64,000 bases of DNA from Onthomonas sp964456525. GTDB taxonomy: Bacteria > Bacillota > Clostridia > Oscillospirales > Oscillospiraceae. Both the position numbers and the translations under genes were made by a program. Where the stretch lies: the NCBI GenBank assembly GCA_964456525.1, contig CAYWAP010000005.1:1-64000 (forward strand), read 5' to 3'. The notes beneath the pieces were generated by a model. That model was not told where the DNA came from and searched no databases. It worked only from the letters and a program-made list of their open reading frames with translations. Of the stretch, positions 26,180-36,100 are shown one piece after another (position 1 is the first letter of the stretch; every line of letters starts with the position of its first letter).

Positions 26180-26869
26180 ATGTGGCACGAACAGGAACTG
26201 GGCGCCTGGGCCGAAACGGTTCAGCGTTTTTCCCAAGAAGACTGGTATATCAACTTAATGACAAAGGTGGAGGCCGCCTACGCCGCCGGAGAGCCGCCGG
26301 TCTACCCGGCCCGAGAACATTTATTTGCCGCCCTGCGGCTGACCGGGCCGGAGGATGTGAAGTGCGTCATTGTGGGGCAGGATCCCTACCACGGCCCCGG
26401 TCAGGCCCACGGGCTGGCCTTTTCGGTGCAGCCGGAGGTCAAAATTCCCCCATCCCTTCGAAACATTTACAAAGAGCTGCATGCAGATCTACAGCTCCCC
26501 ATCCCCGCCACCGGTGATCTCCGCCCCTGGGCGCGGCAGGGCGTCCTGCTGCTGAACAACGTGCTCACGGTTTACGACGGCGCACCCAACAGTCACAAAA
26601 AATGGGGGTGGCAGCGCTTTACAGATGAGCTGCTAAAATCGCTGCAAAGCTGTCCTCAGCCCATTACCTTCCTCCTTTGGGGGCGGGAGGCCCAGAAAAA
26701 GGGGGCCCTGGCCCAGCCAGAGCACAGCCCTTATCCGCGCCTGGTGCTGGAATCCAACCACCCCAGCCCTCTGTCTGCCAACCGGGGGTTCTTTGGCTCC
26801 AAACCGTTCAGCCGGGTCAACGAATTCCTCATCGCAAACGGCGCGGCCCCAATTGACTGGCGCATCTGA
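26180..26869 (+). CDS. ung: Uracil-DNA glycosylase, family 1
   Basis: Base excision repair enzyme that removes uracil from DNA. The 229-aa protein has the catalytic GQDPYHGPGQAHGLAFSV near residue 70, the LLLNNVLTV strand and the second active-site motif HPSPLSANRGFFG. The length is normal. AAGGGAGGAA lies upstream and only two bases separate it from dus. Confidence 0.97.
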   Translation: MWHEQELGAWAETVQRFSQEDWYINLMTKVEAAYAAGEPPVYPAREHLFAALRLTGPEDVKCVIVGQDPYHGPGQAHGLAFSVQPEVKIPPSLRNIYKELHADLQLPIPATGDLRPWARQGVLLLNNVLTVYDGAPNSHKKWGWQRFTDELLKSLQSCPQPITFLLWGREAQKKGALAQPEHSPYPRLVLESNHPSPLSANRGFFGSKPFSRVNEFLIANGAAPIDWRI

Positions 26870-26952
26870 ACGGCCTTTGACCTTCAGCCGCGGACAAATG
26901 CCCGCAACGCTCTATTTTCAAACATGATTTTAACTAATTTTTAAGTTTCCTC

Positions 26953-26981
26953 TTTACAGCTTCTCTTTTTTGCGTTAAAAT
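26953..26981 (+). promoter_or_regulatory. Promoter of ireB
   Basis: TTTACA (26953-26958) and TAAAAT (26976-26981) are 17 nt apart, 46 bp ahead of the start. Confidence 0.7.
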
Positions 26982-27027
26982 AAGCTACGTGATTTCTGAC
27001 ACGACACACCACTGGAGGTTCTGCCTT

Positions 27028-27279
27028 ATGTCCGATATCGATTACACGCGGCGATTTGACATCTCCCGCAATGACGACTGGGAAACCCGTCAGATCCTTT
27101 CTATGGTCTACACAGCGCTGCAGGAAAAGGGTTATAACCCAATCAACCAGATTGTGGGTTACATCCTGTCTGAAGACCCCACCTATATCACCAATTATAA
27201 CAACGCCAGGGCGTTGATTCGTAAACTGGATCGTGATGAACTGCTCCAGGAATTGGTGCGCTCTTATCTTGGCGTCTAA
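27028..27279 (+). CDS. ireB: IreB family regulatory phosphoprotein (UPF0297)
   Basis: Small cytosolic protein phosphorylated by the PASTA kinase IreK in Enterococcus, where it limits cephalosporin resistance. The 83-aa protein shows family hallmarks: the N-terminal DYTRRFD with the threonine that is a likely phosphosite, ALQEKGYNPINQIVGYILSE, and the final NARALIRKLDRDE. GGAGG precedes the ATG. In many Firmicutes it is followed by a Holliday-junction resolvase gene; here it is alone with its own terminator. Confidence 0.95.
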   Translation: MSDIDYTRRFDISRNDDWETRQILSMVYTALQEKGYNPINQIVGYILSEDPTYITNYNNARALIRKLDRDELLQELVRSYLGV

Positions 27280-27303
27280 ACCTTGCCGCTTGACGTGGTA
27301 ACG

Positions 27304-27333
27304 GGCCCTTCCGTCATGGACGGGCCTTTTTTT
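27304..27333 (+). terminator. Terminator of ireB
   Basis: A GGCCC/GGGCC stem with an inner TCC/GGA pair is followed by seven Ts (27327-27333). Confidence 0.85.
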
Positions 27334-27399
27334 GGCGTATTGACGAAATCCCGGGGGAAAAACAGCCGTTTTTCCCCAAATTTTACCACAGGTTAAAAA

Positions 27400-27440
27400 T
27401 TGACACAGAGGTTGACACAAAGAAAACAATGTGTTACAAT
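27400..27440 (+). promoter_or_regulatory. Strong promoter with duplicated TTGACA box
   Basis: TTGACA at 27412-27417 lies 17 nt from TACAAT (27435-27440). A second TTGACA sits exactly 12 bp upstream (27400-27405) in a near-perfect direct repeat, which could be a regulator site or an alternative -35 box. It drives the 97-aa gene at 27469. Confidence 0.85.
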
Positions 27441-27468
27441 TTGGTTACAGTTTCAAGGAGGTATTCTA

Positions 27469-27762
27469 ATGGCCGATTCCAAAGCTATCCCTATGACGTA
27501 CAAAGGCCATCCACTTCGCAGAAAGGACAATCTGATCTACTACGGAAGCATGGCGGATAAGTACATCATCATGCTCCAGGTTCTGGACACCAAAAAAGTT
27601 GGCGATCTGGACGTGGCGACCCGTGTGGCCGTTCAATTGCAGCTCACGGCTCCCGACCTGAAATCCCGTGACCGCGTTGTCCGCAAAAGCGAAAAGAACA
27701 GTCTGTACGCCGCAATGGATCTTGGTGTTGTCTGGCTCAATCGTGCACTTTCTTCAAACTGA
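27469..27762 (+). CDS. Conserved small cytosolic protein, unknown
   Basis: The 97-aa protein starts at an ATG with AAGGAGG upstream. It is soluble, basic and has no signal or membrane segment. It looks compact, with strands such as KYIIMLQVLDTKK followed by a C-terminal helix (SLYAAMDLGVVWLNRAL). I recognise no named domain; I believe similar proteins occur in related Clostridia. It has a near-consensus promoter and precedes the NlpC/P60 gene by 74 bp. Confidence 0.75.
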   Translation: MADSKAIPMTYKGHPLRRKDNLIYYGSMADKYIIMLQVLDTKKVGDLDVATRVAVQLQLTAPDLKSRDRVVRKSEKNSLYAAMDLGVVWLNRALSSN

Positions 27763-27836
27763 CGGTTGCTGCGGTCCGCAAACCGCAGATAGGGGTTCCT
27801 TGCCCCTCCGACAAAAATAGAATGGAGGCTATCCGA

Positions 27837-29930
27837 TTGCACTCACCAAAGAGACTAATCACAGGGCTGATTCTGGTCTTTTCTCTTTGCCTCTGCATGG
27901 CGTCTTTCGCACTTGCGGATTCTTCTGGTACAATTATCAGCGACTGTGTGCGCGTGCGCACCCAGCCCAGCACGGATTCCGAAGTGTATCAGCAGCTGAA
28001 CAGCGGCGATATTGTCACAGTGACCGAAGACGCTGATGAGAACGGTTGGGTTGAAATTCAATTCACCTATACTGAGGATGGGACCACCAAGACCGGTTAT
28101 GTCAGCGAGCTCTACATCTCCGTAGACGAATCTGACGATTCCGACAGCGACTCCAGCGACGATACAGAGACAGAAACAGAGACGGATTCCAGCGACGCTT
28201 CTGAAGAAGTAGAATCTGAAACCGATTCTACGGAAGCGGAAGAGGAAACCGACAGCGAAGCAGAAGAGGAAACCTCTACCGAGGATATCACGCTCTCTAC
28301 TTCCATCTCCGTGACTGCCACCGTTGCAGACTCTGACTCCCAGATCTATCAGGAAACTGACTCCGATTCCGATGTCGTCATCAGCATTGATGAGGACTGC
28401 ATCGTCACCGTTCTGGGTGATGCGGATGAAGAGGGCTGGGTTGAGGTCAGCTATGTCGCCGGCGACGGCGAGACCTACAAGGGCTACATGACCTCCAGCG
28501 CGCTGGATATGAACACCATCGGCGCAGGAAGCTGCCAAGTGGCTTTCGCCATTGTCCGTGAATCTTCCGATTCCACTTCTGACGTGGTTGGTGTCCTGCC
28601 TCTGGATGCTGAGGTGGATATTTACGAGGTTGTCGACGGCAAGTATCGCATCAAGTATGACGATCTGACCGGCTGGGTTGACGCAAGCAGCATCAGCCTT
28701 GAAAGCGAAGAGGAAGATGACCTCTACGGTTACGGCATCGTCACCATCGATCAGCTTCGGCTCCGCTCCAAGCGCAGCACAGATTCCAGCATAAAGGCCA
28801 AGATCGCAGAGGGCACTGTCCTTCAGCTGATTAACCTGAAGAACGGCTGGTACAAGACCGTTTACAACGGGTATACCGGTTACGTTATGGCCGAGTACAT
28901 CGAGGAAGTCGATACTTCCTTTGAGGGATATGTTGAGGTCACCTCTTCTTCCCTGTATCTGCGTGCGGGTGCTGGCACCGGTTATGCAAAGCTCACGGTC
29001 ATCCCTTCCGGAACGGTTTTGGAGACCACCGGCGCCATTGGTAAATGGTATCTGGTTACTTATGACGGTTTCACCGGTTTTGTCAGCGGTGATTTCGTTT
29101 CCGCCACCACGGAAGACGGCTTTACGGTCAGCGATGACACAACTGCCGACGATTCCATCGTCGTCTCTGTAGATGTTCTGAACCTCCGCGCCGAGGCCAG
29201 TACGAGTGCCGAAAAGCTGGACACCCTGTCCAAGGGCACTGAATTGGATGTCCTGGAAGAGGAGGACGGCTGGTACCAGATTGAATACGACGGTCAGGTT
29301 GGCTATGTCAAGAAGGAATACACCAGCACTGCCGCAGAGCTTGAGGCTGCAGAGGCTGCCGCTGCCGCGGAAGCTGCTGCCGCAGAGGCCGCAGCCGCAG
29401 AAGCTGCCGCTGCAGAAAGCGCGTCGGCATCTTCCAGTTCCAGCTCTTCTAGTTCCTCCAGCTCCAGCTCTTCCAGCTCCAGCTCCAGTTCTAGTTCTTC
29501 CAGCTCCAGCTCTTCCAGCTCCAGCTCCAGTTCTAGTTCTTCCAGCTCCAGCTCTTCTAGTTCCAGTTCCTCCAGCTCTTCCAGTTCCAGCTCTGGCGCT
29601 GCTGTGCTCGCTTACGCCAGCCAGTTTGTTGGCAACCCCTATGTGTGGGGCGGCACGAGCCTGACCAACGGCGCTGACTGCTCCGGCTTCGTCCAGGCTG
29701 TCTTTGCAAAGTTTGGCGTCTCCCTCCCCCATAGCTCTTCTGCCATCCGCAGCTACGGGAAAGAGGTCAGCTACTCCGAAATGCAGGTTGGTGACGTGGT
29801 CTGCTACAGCGGTCATGTTGGTATCTATGCCGGCAATGGTAAGTTGCTCAGCGCACTGAACTCGAGTTCTGGCATTACGTATTGCTCCGTGAACTACAAG
29901 TCGATTATTACCATTCGCCGTATGCTTTAA
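27837..29930 (+). CDS. Secreted SH3b-repeat NlpC/P60 peptidoglycan hydrolase with polyserine linker
   Basis: Secreted cell-wall endopeptidase, likely cutting D-Glu-diamino acid bonds. From the TTG at 27837 (GGAGG eight bases upstream) it has 697 residues. Order: signal peptide (1-27, cleaved after ALA), a bacterial SH3 domain, an acidic Ser/Asp/Glu/Thr linker (about 95-155), four to five more SH3 domains (about 155-490), a Glu/Ala-rich helix (500-528), 55 consecutive serines (532-586) and NlpC/P60 (589-697). The catalytic Cys615 is in ADCSGF and His660 in SGHVGIY. An ATG at 27822 would bury the ribosome site, so TTG is preferred. Confidence 0.95.
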   Translation: MHSPKRLITGLILVFSLCLCMASFALADSSGTIISDCVRVRTQPSTDSEVYQQLNSGDIVTVTEDADENGWVEIQFTYTEDGTTKTGYVSELYISVDESDDSDSDSSDDTETETETDSSDASEEVESETDSTEAEEETDSEAEEETSTEDITLSTSISVTATVADSDSQIYQETDSDSDVVISIDEDCIVTVLGDADEEGWVEVSYVAGDGETYKGYMTSSALDMNTIGAGSCQVAFAIVRESSDSTSDVVGVLPLDAEVDIYEVVDGKYRIKYDDLTGWVDASSISLESEEEDDLYGYGIVTIDQLRLRSKRSTDSSIKAKIAEGTVLQLINLKNGWYKTVYNGYTGYVMAEYIEEVDTSFEGYVEVTSSSLYLRAGAGTGYAKLTVIPSGTVLETTGAIGKWYLVTYDGFTGFVSGDFVSATTEDGFTVSDDTTADDSIVVSVDVLNLRAEASTSAEKLDTLSKGTELDVLEEEDGWYQIEYDGQVGYVKKEYTSTAAELEAAEAAAAAEAAAAEAAAAEAAAAESASASSSSSSSSSSSSSSSSSSSSSSSSSSSSSSSSSSSSSSSSSSSSSSSSSSSSSSSGAAVLAYASQFVGNPYVWGGTSLTNGADCSGFVQAVFAKFGVSLPHSSSAIRSYGKEVSYSEMQVGDVVCYSGHVGIYAGNGKLLSALNSSSGITYCSVNYKSIITIRRML
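29460..29557 (+). repeat. 42-bp tandem repeat encoding polyserine
   Basis: A 42-bp unit occurs twice without a mismatch (29460-29501 and 29502-29543) and a third partial copy runs to about 29557. It lies inside the 55-codon serine tract at 29430-29594. The codons mix AGC, TCC, TCT and AGT. Exact copies suggest recent slippage or unequal crossover and predict length variation between strains. Confidence 0.9.
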
Positions 29931-29937
29931 TGCAACG

Positions 29938-29970
29938 AAATCCCGGGCTCTCGCGAGTCCGGGATTTTTT
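29938..29970 (+). terminator. Terminator of the NlpC/P60 gene
   Basis: AAATCCCGG pairs with CCGGGATTT (29938-29946 and 29959-29967), the stem continues inward to a TCGC loop, and a T run follows. A-rich sequence on the other side may let it serve the convergent gene too. Confidence 0.88.
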
Positions 29971-30019
29971 CTGTTTTTATTTGCAGTTCATCGTGTGATC
30001 CCTTCTGCCCAAGGAGATT

Positions 30020-30835
30020 TCACCGCCCAAAACGCTTTCTGCGATGTTCCCGCAGCTGCTCCGAGCGCTCTCTGATGGCCTGGAACACAGCCTCATAGTC
30101 CACAGAATTCAGTTTGGGATACCGAAGGCGGAATCTCGCCAGATAATGCTGGGCCTCCGCCAGCATATCCCGTTCCCGCAGCTCCAGCCGAAGCAGGCTT
30201 GCCTGCACGGCAGCCTCATCCAGTCTCTGCCGGGAAGCAGTTGCCAACGCCTTCCGGCGTTCGTTTAGATCGCTTCTGGCTCGAGCAGCCCTTTGCAAAA
30301 AGCGGGTTGCCAGCGCCAGCGAGCGAACCGTCGTCACCATGTCGGCCAACGTGACAGCTGCCAACACCACAGACAGCCCCCACCGCACGGCGGCGCTCAG
30401 CCGGGCAAACAGCGCCACTGTCGCCGGATGAATCCAGTAAATGGTTACATAGGCCATAAGGCCCCAATACAGGGAGTTTCTCAGACAAATTCTGCCGTGC
30501 AGGTTCCATTTGCAGCTGGAATAATCCCAGTATTTGATATGGGTGGTCACCTCCAGCAGCCAACCTACAAAATATTCCCAGGCGGACATGGTCACCGTTG
30601 AAACCAGGAAAAAGATTACGATATTCCCGGTAAACCGGCGGAGAAACAGCACCATGAGCAGCGCGCCCACACCATAGATCGGGCAGATCGGCCCCTTCAG
30701 AAAGCCGCGCATGACAAAATGTCCCGCTAAGGCCGAGCAATACAGGGTCTCCAGGCCCCACCCCAGAAAGGAATACCAGATAAAATAGAGAAACAAAAGC
30801 GACAACGAATGTCCCATCAACATTGGTTCCATCAT
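30020..30835 (-). CDS. CmpB-like putative ABC-transporter type IV membrane protein
   Basis: The 271-aa protein has four to five hydrophobic helices in the first 170 residues with family-like sequence YFIWYSFLGWGLETLY and FLKGPICPIYGVGA, which match the putative ABC-transporter type IV (CmpB) family. The role of that family is unclear despite the name. A charged cytoplasmic tail (about 175-271) rich in Arg, Glu and Leu looks helical. Its ATG overlaps the DUF4364 stop by four bases. Confidence 0.85.
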   Translation of the reverse strand: MMEPMLMGHSLSLLFLYFIWYSFLGWGLETLYCSALAGHFVMRGFLKGPICPIYGVGALLMVLFLRRFTGNIVIFFLVSTVTMSAWEYFVGWLLEVTTHIKYWDYSSCKWNLHGRICLRNSLYWGLMAYVTIYWIHPATVALFARLSAAVRWGLSVVLAAVTLADMVTTVRSLALATRFLQRAARARSDLNERRKALATASRQRLDEAAVQASLLRLELRERDMLAEAQHYLARFRLRYPKLNSVDYEAVFQAIRERSEQLREHRRKRFGR

Positions 30836-31380
30836 AGACGCCGCTCATTTCCCTCCTTCTCATTGAGAAGTGCGGTGAGGACTACGTTGTAGATTCCCTC
30901 GGCGTTGGAGCGGAATCCCTCGGCCAGCATCGCCCCCTGTTTGCTGTCCGGCGCCAGCATATTCAGGGTCATGACATTGCCGGAGTCATCATCCAGAATC
31001 ATGATGACCGTCACCCCGTCTCCGTTCTCTCGGGGGACAATGGAGGTGCGCACATGGTTCTGACGCTCCATCTGCCGGTTCAACTCGGCCACGCTGCGGT
31101 CACAGCGCAGACGAACCGAATACGGTAACTCATCCTCGCAAATCGCACCATTGGCCCTTCCCTTGGGCGTGATCGACAGGCAATAATTTCCGTCTTCTTT
31201 TACATGGCCAGTCGTCTTCAAGCTGCCGAGGGCATCGGCAAATTGGAAATAATCCACCCCTTCATCGCACAGCACCAGATCGGTCAGCTGCGCCATATCC
31301 AGCGGCAATTTGGACCGGGCCAAAATGTAGAGAATCAACAACTTAATATCCAATGGGCTGCGAATAAATCCACGTGCCAT
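30832..31380 (-). CDS. DUF4364 family protein
   Basis: The 182-aa protein matches the DUF4364 family of Clostridia. The N-terminal part (about 10-85) looks like a winged helix with LLILYILARSKLPLDMAQL and a typical wing, so a regulatory role is plausible, though not shown. The C-terminal part is alpha/beta. It is the first gene of a two-gene operon with the CmpB-like gene. AAGGGAAGG precedes the ATG. Confidence 0.88.
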   Translation of the reverse strand: MARGFIRSPLDIKLLILYILARSKLPLDMAQLTDLVLCDEGVDYFQFADALGSLKTTGHVKEDGNYCLSITPKGRANGAICEDELPYSVRLRCDRSVAELNRQMERQNHVRTSIVPRENGDGVTVIMILDDDSGNVMTLNMLAPDSKQGAMLAEGFRSNAEGIYNVVLTALLNEKEGNERRL

Positions 31381-31445
31381 ACTTCAACCTTCCCTTCATG
31401 GCAGACTTCAAAGGCTCGCAAACCTTCCCGGAAGTGTTGCCATTT

Positions 31446-31474
31446 ATTATACCGTTTTTTCCAAAAGAAGACAA
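31446..31474 (-). promoter_or_regulatory. Promoter of the DUF4364 operon
   Basis: TTGTCT (31474-31469) and a perfect TATAAT (31451-31446) are 17 nt apart on the minus strand. The stretch 31381-31687 holds this and the divergent yerB promoter and no gene. Confidence 0.7.
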
Positions 31475-31611
31475 GGGTTTCCATCTGGGAGATTTTCTCC
31501 CCCAACAGGGGATGGATGCTGTCCAAAGGTGCATATTTGTTCCAAGCGACTCCCCAGAACCCCCGATTTCTTCCATCTGGGTTGCGTCTCACAGATGCGC
31601 ACCCGCTTTCC

Positions 31612-31640
31612 TTGACATATTCTTTAGGATAGGGTAAAAT
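31612..31640 (+). promoter_or_regulatory. Promoter of the YerB-like lipoprotein gene
   Basis: TTGACA (31612-31617) and TAAAAT (31635-31640) are 17 nt apart, 47 bp ahead of the start. Confidence 0.85.
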
Positions 31641-31687
31641 AAAGTAACTTACAAAAGATGTGATCGACACGCAGGGAGGTTCCGCCA

Positions 31688-32809
31688 ATGAATCGACTGA
31701 TCTGTTTACTTCTGGCCCTCGCCATGTGCTTTTCTCTCGCCGCCTGCGGCAGTTCTGCCAGCGAAGGAGAGGATTCCAGCTCCGAGGCAGTGGAAACCAA
31801 TGAAACTTCTGATGAGACGGAAGAGGAAGCTGCCTATATCAACCCCCTGACCGGGGAGGCAGTGGAGGAAGATATTTCCTCCAACCGCCCCATTGCGGTG
31901 ATGCTGAACAACATTGAACAGTCTCTCCCCCAGTCCGGCAACTCCCAGGCTGACATCCTGTATGAGGTTCCGGAGGAGGGCGGTGTCACCCGCATCCTGG
32001 CCCTTTATCAGGACATATCCGATGTGGGCAATCTGGGCTCCATCCGCTCGACCCGTCCCTATTATGTCGAGCTGGCCACAGCTGCGGACTCCATCCTGGT
32101 CCATGCGGGAGGCTCCACCCAGGCCTATGAGAGCATTCTGGAGTATATGGAACTGTACGACTTCACCGATCTGGACTATCTGAGCAAGGGCACCCGCACG
32201 GCAGATATTTTCTGGCGGGATGAGAGCCGTCTTGCAGCCGGTTATGACAGCGAGAACACGCTCTTCACCTCCTCGGATGAGATTCAGGAGTATTTGGAGG
32301 CCAATTCGGACGAAATCCGTCTGACCCACGACGACAGCTACGACTTCGGCCACACCTTCGCGGAAGATGGCACCCCGGAGAACGGAGAAGATGCCACCTC
32401 GATCAGCGTCACCATGTCCGGGTACAAGAGCACCGGCTTTGACTATGATTCGGAGACCAACACCTATGCTGTCAGCCAGTTCGACTCCTCCTATATAGAC
32501 CAGACCACTGGTGAGCAGGTCACGGTGACCAACGTCATCGTCATTCTGACGGACATTACCGAGTTGAACGACTCGAAAAATCACGTGGATGTGGCCATCA
32601 CAGGCCAGGGCTACGGCTACTATTTCAACGGCGGCAAATATGAGACAATTATCTGGTCCAAAGCCGACGTGAGCGACACCTATACCTTCTACTTGGAGGA
32701 CGGTGAGACAACTTTCGATCTGGGCGTCGGCAAAACCTATGTCTGCATCTGCGACACGAGCCGGGACATCACCGTGGATGGCGTCGTTTTGGAAACGCCC
32801 TCGGATTGA
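31688..32809 (+). CDS. DUF3048 (YerB-like) lipoprotein
   Basis: The 373-aa protein has a lipoprotein signal (SLAACG, Cys20), an acidic Ser/Glu linker and DUF3048 from about residue 50, recognisable by NPLTGEAV, RPIAVMLNN, ADILYEVPEEGGVTR and RSTRPYYVELA. YerB-type proteins are surface lipoproteins of Firmicutes with no settled function. GGGAGG precedes the ATG. It is monocistronic with its own promoter and terminator. Confidence 0.93.
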   Translation: MNRLICLLLALAMCFSLAACGSSASEGEDSSSEAVETNETSDETEEEAAYINPLTGEAVEEDISSNRPIAVMLNNIEQSLPQSGNSQADILYEVPEEGGVTRILALYQDISDVGNLGSIRSTRPYYVELATAADSILVHAGGSTQAYESILEYMELYDFTDLDYLSKGTRTADIFWRDESRLAAGYDSENTLFTSSDEIQEYLEANSDEIRLTHDDSYDFGHTFAEDGTPENGEDATSISVTMSGYKSTGFDYDSETNTYAVSQFDSSYIDQTTGEQVTVTNVIVILTDITELNDSKNHVDVAITGQGYGYYFNGGKYETIIWSKADVSDTYTFYLEDGETTFDLGVGKTYVCICDTSRDITVDGVVLETPSD

Positions 32810-32877
32810 CGGCAGCTCCAGCACCGCCGCCCCGGACGACACCGGGACGGCATCCCCCCTCTTTCATGGTACTACAA

Positions 32878-32917
32878 ATCCCGTCTGATGGTTCTCCCCT
32901 GTCGGACGGGATTTTTG
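32878..32917 (+). terminator. Terminator of the DUF3048 gene
   Basis: AATCCCGTC pairs with GACGGGATT around a long loop and is followed by TTTTT. The remainder of 32918-33120 is leader with a small 7-bp hairpin (33079-33085/33091-33097) and no gene. Confidence 0.8.
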
Positions 32918-33120
32918 TTTACCATTTATTCATTTTTTGTTCAATGTTTCCAGTGGCTTTTTCGGCAAAAAACGCTACAATAGACACGATGTAAATGATT
33001 CGATTCTGTCTTTTCTGCTGCGTATAACACAGCCGGGGATAGGGTCTGTTTTGTTTCACAGGTCATAGGAATTCTATCCATTGCATGTTCTGCAATGAGA
33101 TTAACAGGAGCAACGTATTT

Positions 33121-36100
33121 ATGGTCAATTCCAATTCTGCGCTTCGTCTGGGTATTGACGTAGGTTCTACCACCGTGAAAGTGGTGGTTCTGGATCCGGC
33201 ATCCAACGAAGTTCTTTTTTCCCGCTATCAGCGCCATCACGCAGAACAGGCTGCCACCGCCCGGGAACTCTTGCAGGAAGTTTTGAGTACCTTCCCGGAT
33301 ACGCCGTTCCGGGCCGCCGTCTGCGGCTCCGGCGGCAAACCCATTGCCGATTGCATTGGCGCCCACTACATCCAGGAAGTCGTGGCCAACTCTGCCGCCG
33401 TGCGCAAGCTGTATCCCGAAGCCCGCACGGCTATTGAGCTGGGCGGGCAGGACGCCAAAATCATTTTCTTTTATTATGACAAAACCGCCGGCCATCTGGT
33501 CACCTCCGATATGCGCATGAACGGCAGCTGCGCAGGGGGCACCGGCGCCTTCATTGACGAGATTGCCGCCCTTTTAAAAACCCCCACAGAGGCATTTGAG
33601 GCGCTGGCCGCCAAGGGAACGACCCTTTACAGCATCTCCGGCCGTTGCGGCGTTTTTGCCAAAACCGATATCCAGACCATTTTGAACCAGGGCGGACGGC
33701 GGGAGGACATCGCCCTTTCCTCTTTCCACGCCATTGCCAAGCAGACCATTGGCGGACTGGCTCAGGGTCTGGAAATTCACCCACCCGTCATTTTCGAGGG
33801 CGGCCCCCTGACGTTTAACCCCACACTGGTCAAGGTCTTCGCCAAGCGCCTGAATCTGCGGGAAGAGGAAATCATCCGCCCGGTCAACCCGGATACCATC
33901 GTCGCAGAGGGCGCGGCTCTGGCCATCGACGAACTCTTTCCGGTGGAGCAGGACACAGACGATCTCTTCGATCTACAGCGGGCAAACACGCTTTTGGAAA
34001 ACGGCGTAACGGAGGACTCCTCCAGTGAGCCCGGCACGGTACAGCGCTATTTTGAGCGCGACGAGGACTGCCAAGCCTGGCGCAAGCGCCATGCCCCTCC
34101 CCCACTGGCCCAGCCCCACACTGTCCCCGGTGAACCACTGCGGGTCTACATCGGCATTGACGCGGGCAGCACCACCTCCAAGCTGGTTCTGCTGGACGAG
34201 GAGGAACGTGTCATCGACCGGTTCTATGCCAACAACCAGGGCGACCCCATCCGCGTGGTCAAACAGGGACTGATGCAGCTCCACGAAAAGTACCGCAAGG
34301 CGGGCATTGAGCTGGAAGTTCTGGGCCTTGGCACAACCGGTTACGGCGAGATGATGCTTGGCGCAGCCTACGGCGCGGACTATCACACGGTAGAAACCGT
34401 CGCCCACGCCGCCGCCGCCCAGCACTACGTCCCCGACGTCAGTTTTGTGCTGGACATCGGCGGCCAGGACATGAAGGCCATCTGGATTTCCGACCGCATT
34501 GTGACCAATATGACGCTAAACGAAGCCTGCTCCTCCGGCTGCGGTTCCTTTCTGGAGAACTTTGCGACCTCTCTGGGGATTCCTGTGGATCAGATCGCGG
34601 AGGCCGCCTTCCGGGCGGAACATCCTGCCAACCTGGGCAGCCGCTGCACGGTCTTCATGAACAGCACCATTATCACCGAACAGAAAAACGGCCGCAACCC
34701 GGACGAGATTATGGCCGGGCTGTGCCGCTCCATCATACAAAACGTCTTTACCAAAGTGGTCCGCATTCCTAACACCGACGCCCTCGGCAAAAAAGTGGTG
34801 GTGCAGGGCGGCACCTTTAAAAATGACGCCGTCCTCCGTGCGCTGGAGCAGTACCTGGGCGTGGAAGTCACCCGCGCCCCCTACCCGGGGGAGATGGGCT
34901 GCATTGGCGCCGCGCTGCTGACCAAACGCCAGGTAGAGGACGAGGGATACCCGGACGGGAAGAGCCATTTTATCGGCTGGGACGCCCTACCCGACTTCGA
35001 CTACATCCAAAAGGACAACCTCCCCTGCCCCTTCTGCGGCAACCACTGCCGCCGCACCATCGTCACCTTCTCCAACGGCAGGAGCTGGATCACCGGCAAC
35101 CGCTGCGAGCGGGGCGAAATTCTGGGCAATCCCAGGGAGGAATCGGTTCGCTCCCAGCTAAAGGCCCGGAAGCAGGACACGGTTCCCAACCTGTTCGCGC
35201 TGCGTGAGAAGCTGCTGTTTCAGGACTATGACTATCCAAAGCTGCTGCCGGAGAAGAATGTTGTCATCGGTCTGCCCCGGGTGCTTGCGTTCTGGGAGAC
35301 CATGCCCTTTTGGACCACCTTCTGGCGGGCCCTGGGCTTCCGCGTCCGCATTTCTGACAAGAGTTCCCGCAGGCTCTATGAGAGCGGACTGTCCGCCGTC
35401 ACATCGGATACCGTCTGTTTCCCGGCCAAGCTGGTTCACGGCCACATCCGCAATCTGGCACAGAAAAAAGTCGATCGTATCTTTATGCCCTCCATCACCA
35501 CCGTCACCTCTGAGAATACAGAGACGACCAGCGAATCTATGTGCGCCGTGGTCAAGGGCTATCCCATCGTCATCCGCAACTCTGACAGCCCTGAACAGCG
35601 TTGGGGCATCCCCTTTGACGCGCCGCTGTTCCACTGGTACAAGGTGAAGGACCGCAACCGTCAGCTGACCGAATACATGCACGACACCTTTGGCATTGCT
35701 GCCGACCTGACCCGTGAGGCGGTCAAGGCCGCTGACGCCGCCCAGTCCCAGTACGAAACCGCGCTGAAGGCGGCCGGTCAGGAGGTGTTGGACGAAGTCA
35801 CCCGTAAGGGGACCTACGCCGTGATTCTCGCCGCCCGCCCCTATCAGAATGACGCATTGGTCAACCACAACCTGCCGGAGCTGTTCACCCAGCTGGGCAT
35901 TCCCGTGCTCACCGCCGATTCTCTGCCCATGGTCACCAATGTGGACCTGAGTAGGAGCCGGCTGGATATCGTCAATAACTACCACGCCCGTATGCTGTCC
36001 TCCGCCATTCTGGCCGCTGAGAACGAGAATTTGGAGTATGTGCAGCTGGTCAGCTTCGGCTGCGGCCACGACGCCTACTTATCCGACGAAATTATCCGGC

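Noticed and set aside
29430..29594. Repeat array that might be taken for CRISPR
   Set aside because: The repeats are direct, have no spacers and encode an unbroken serine run in frame.
27855..29816. Minus-strand open frame of about 650 codons across the NlpC/P60 gene
   Set aside because: The plus-strand protein has a signal peptide, SH3 repeats and a catalytic domain; the antisense frame has none.
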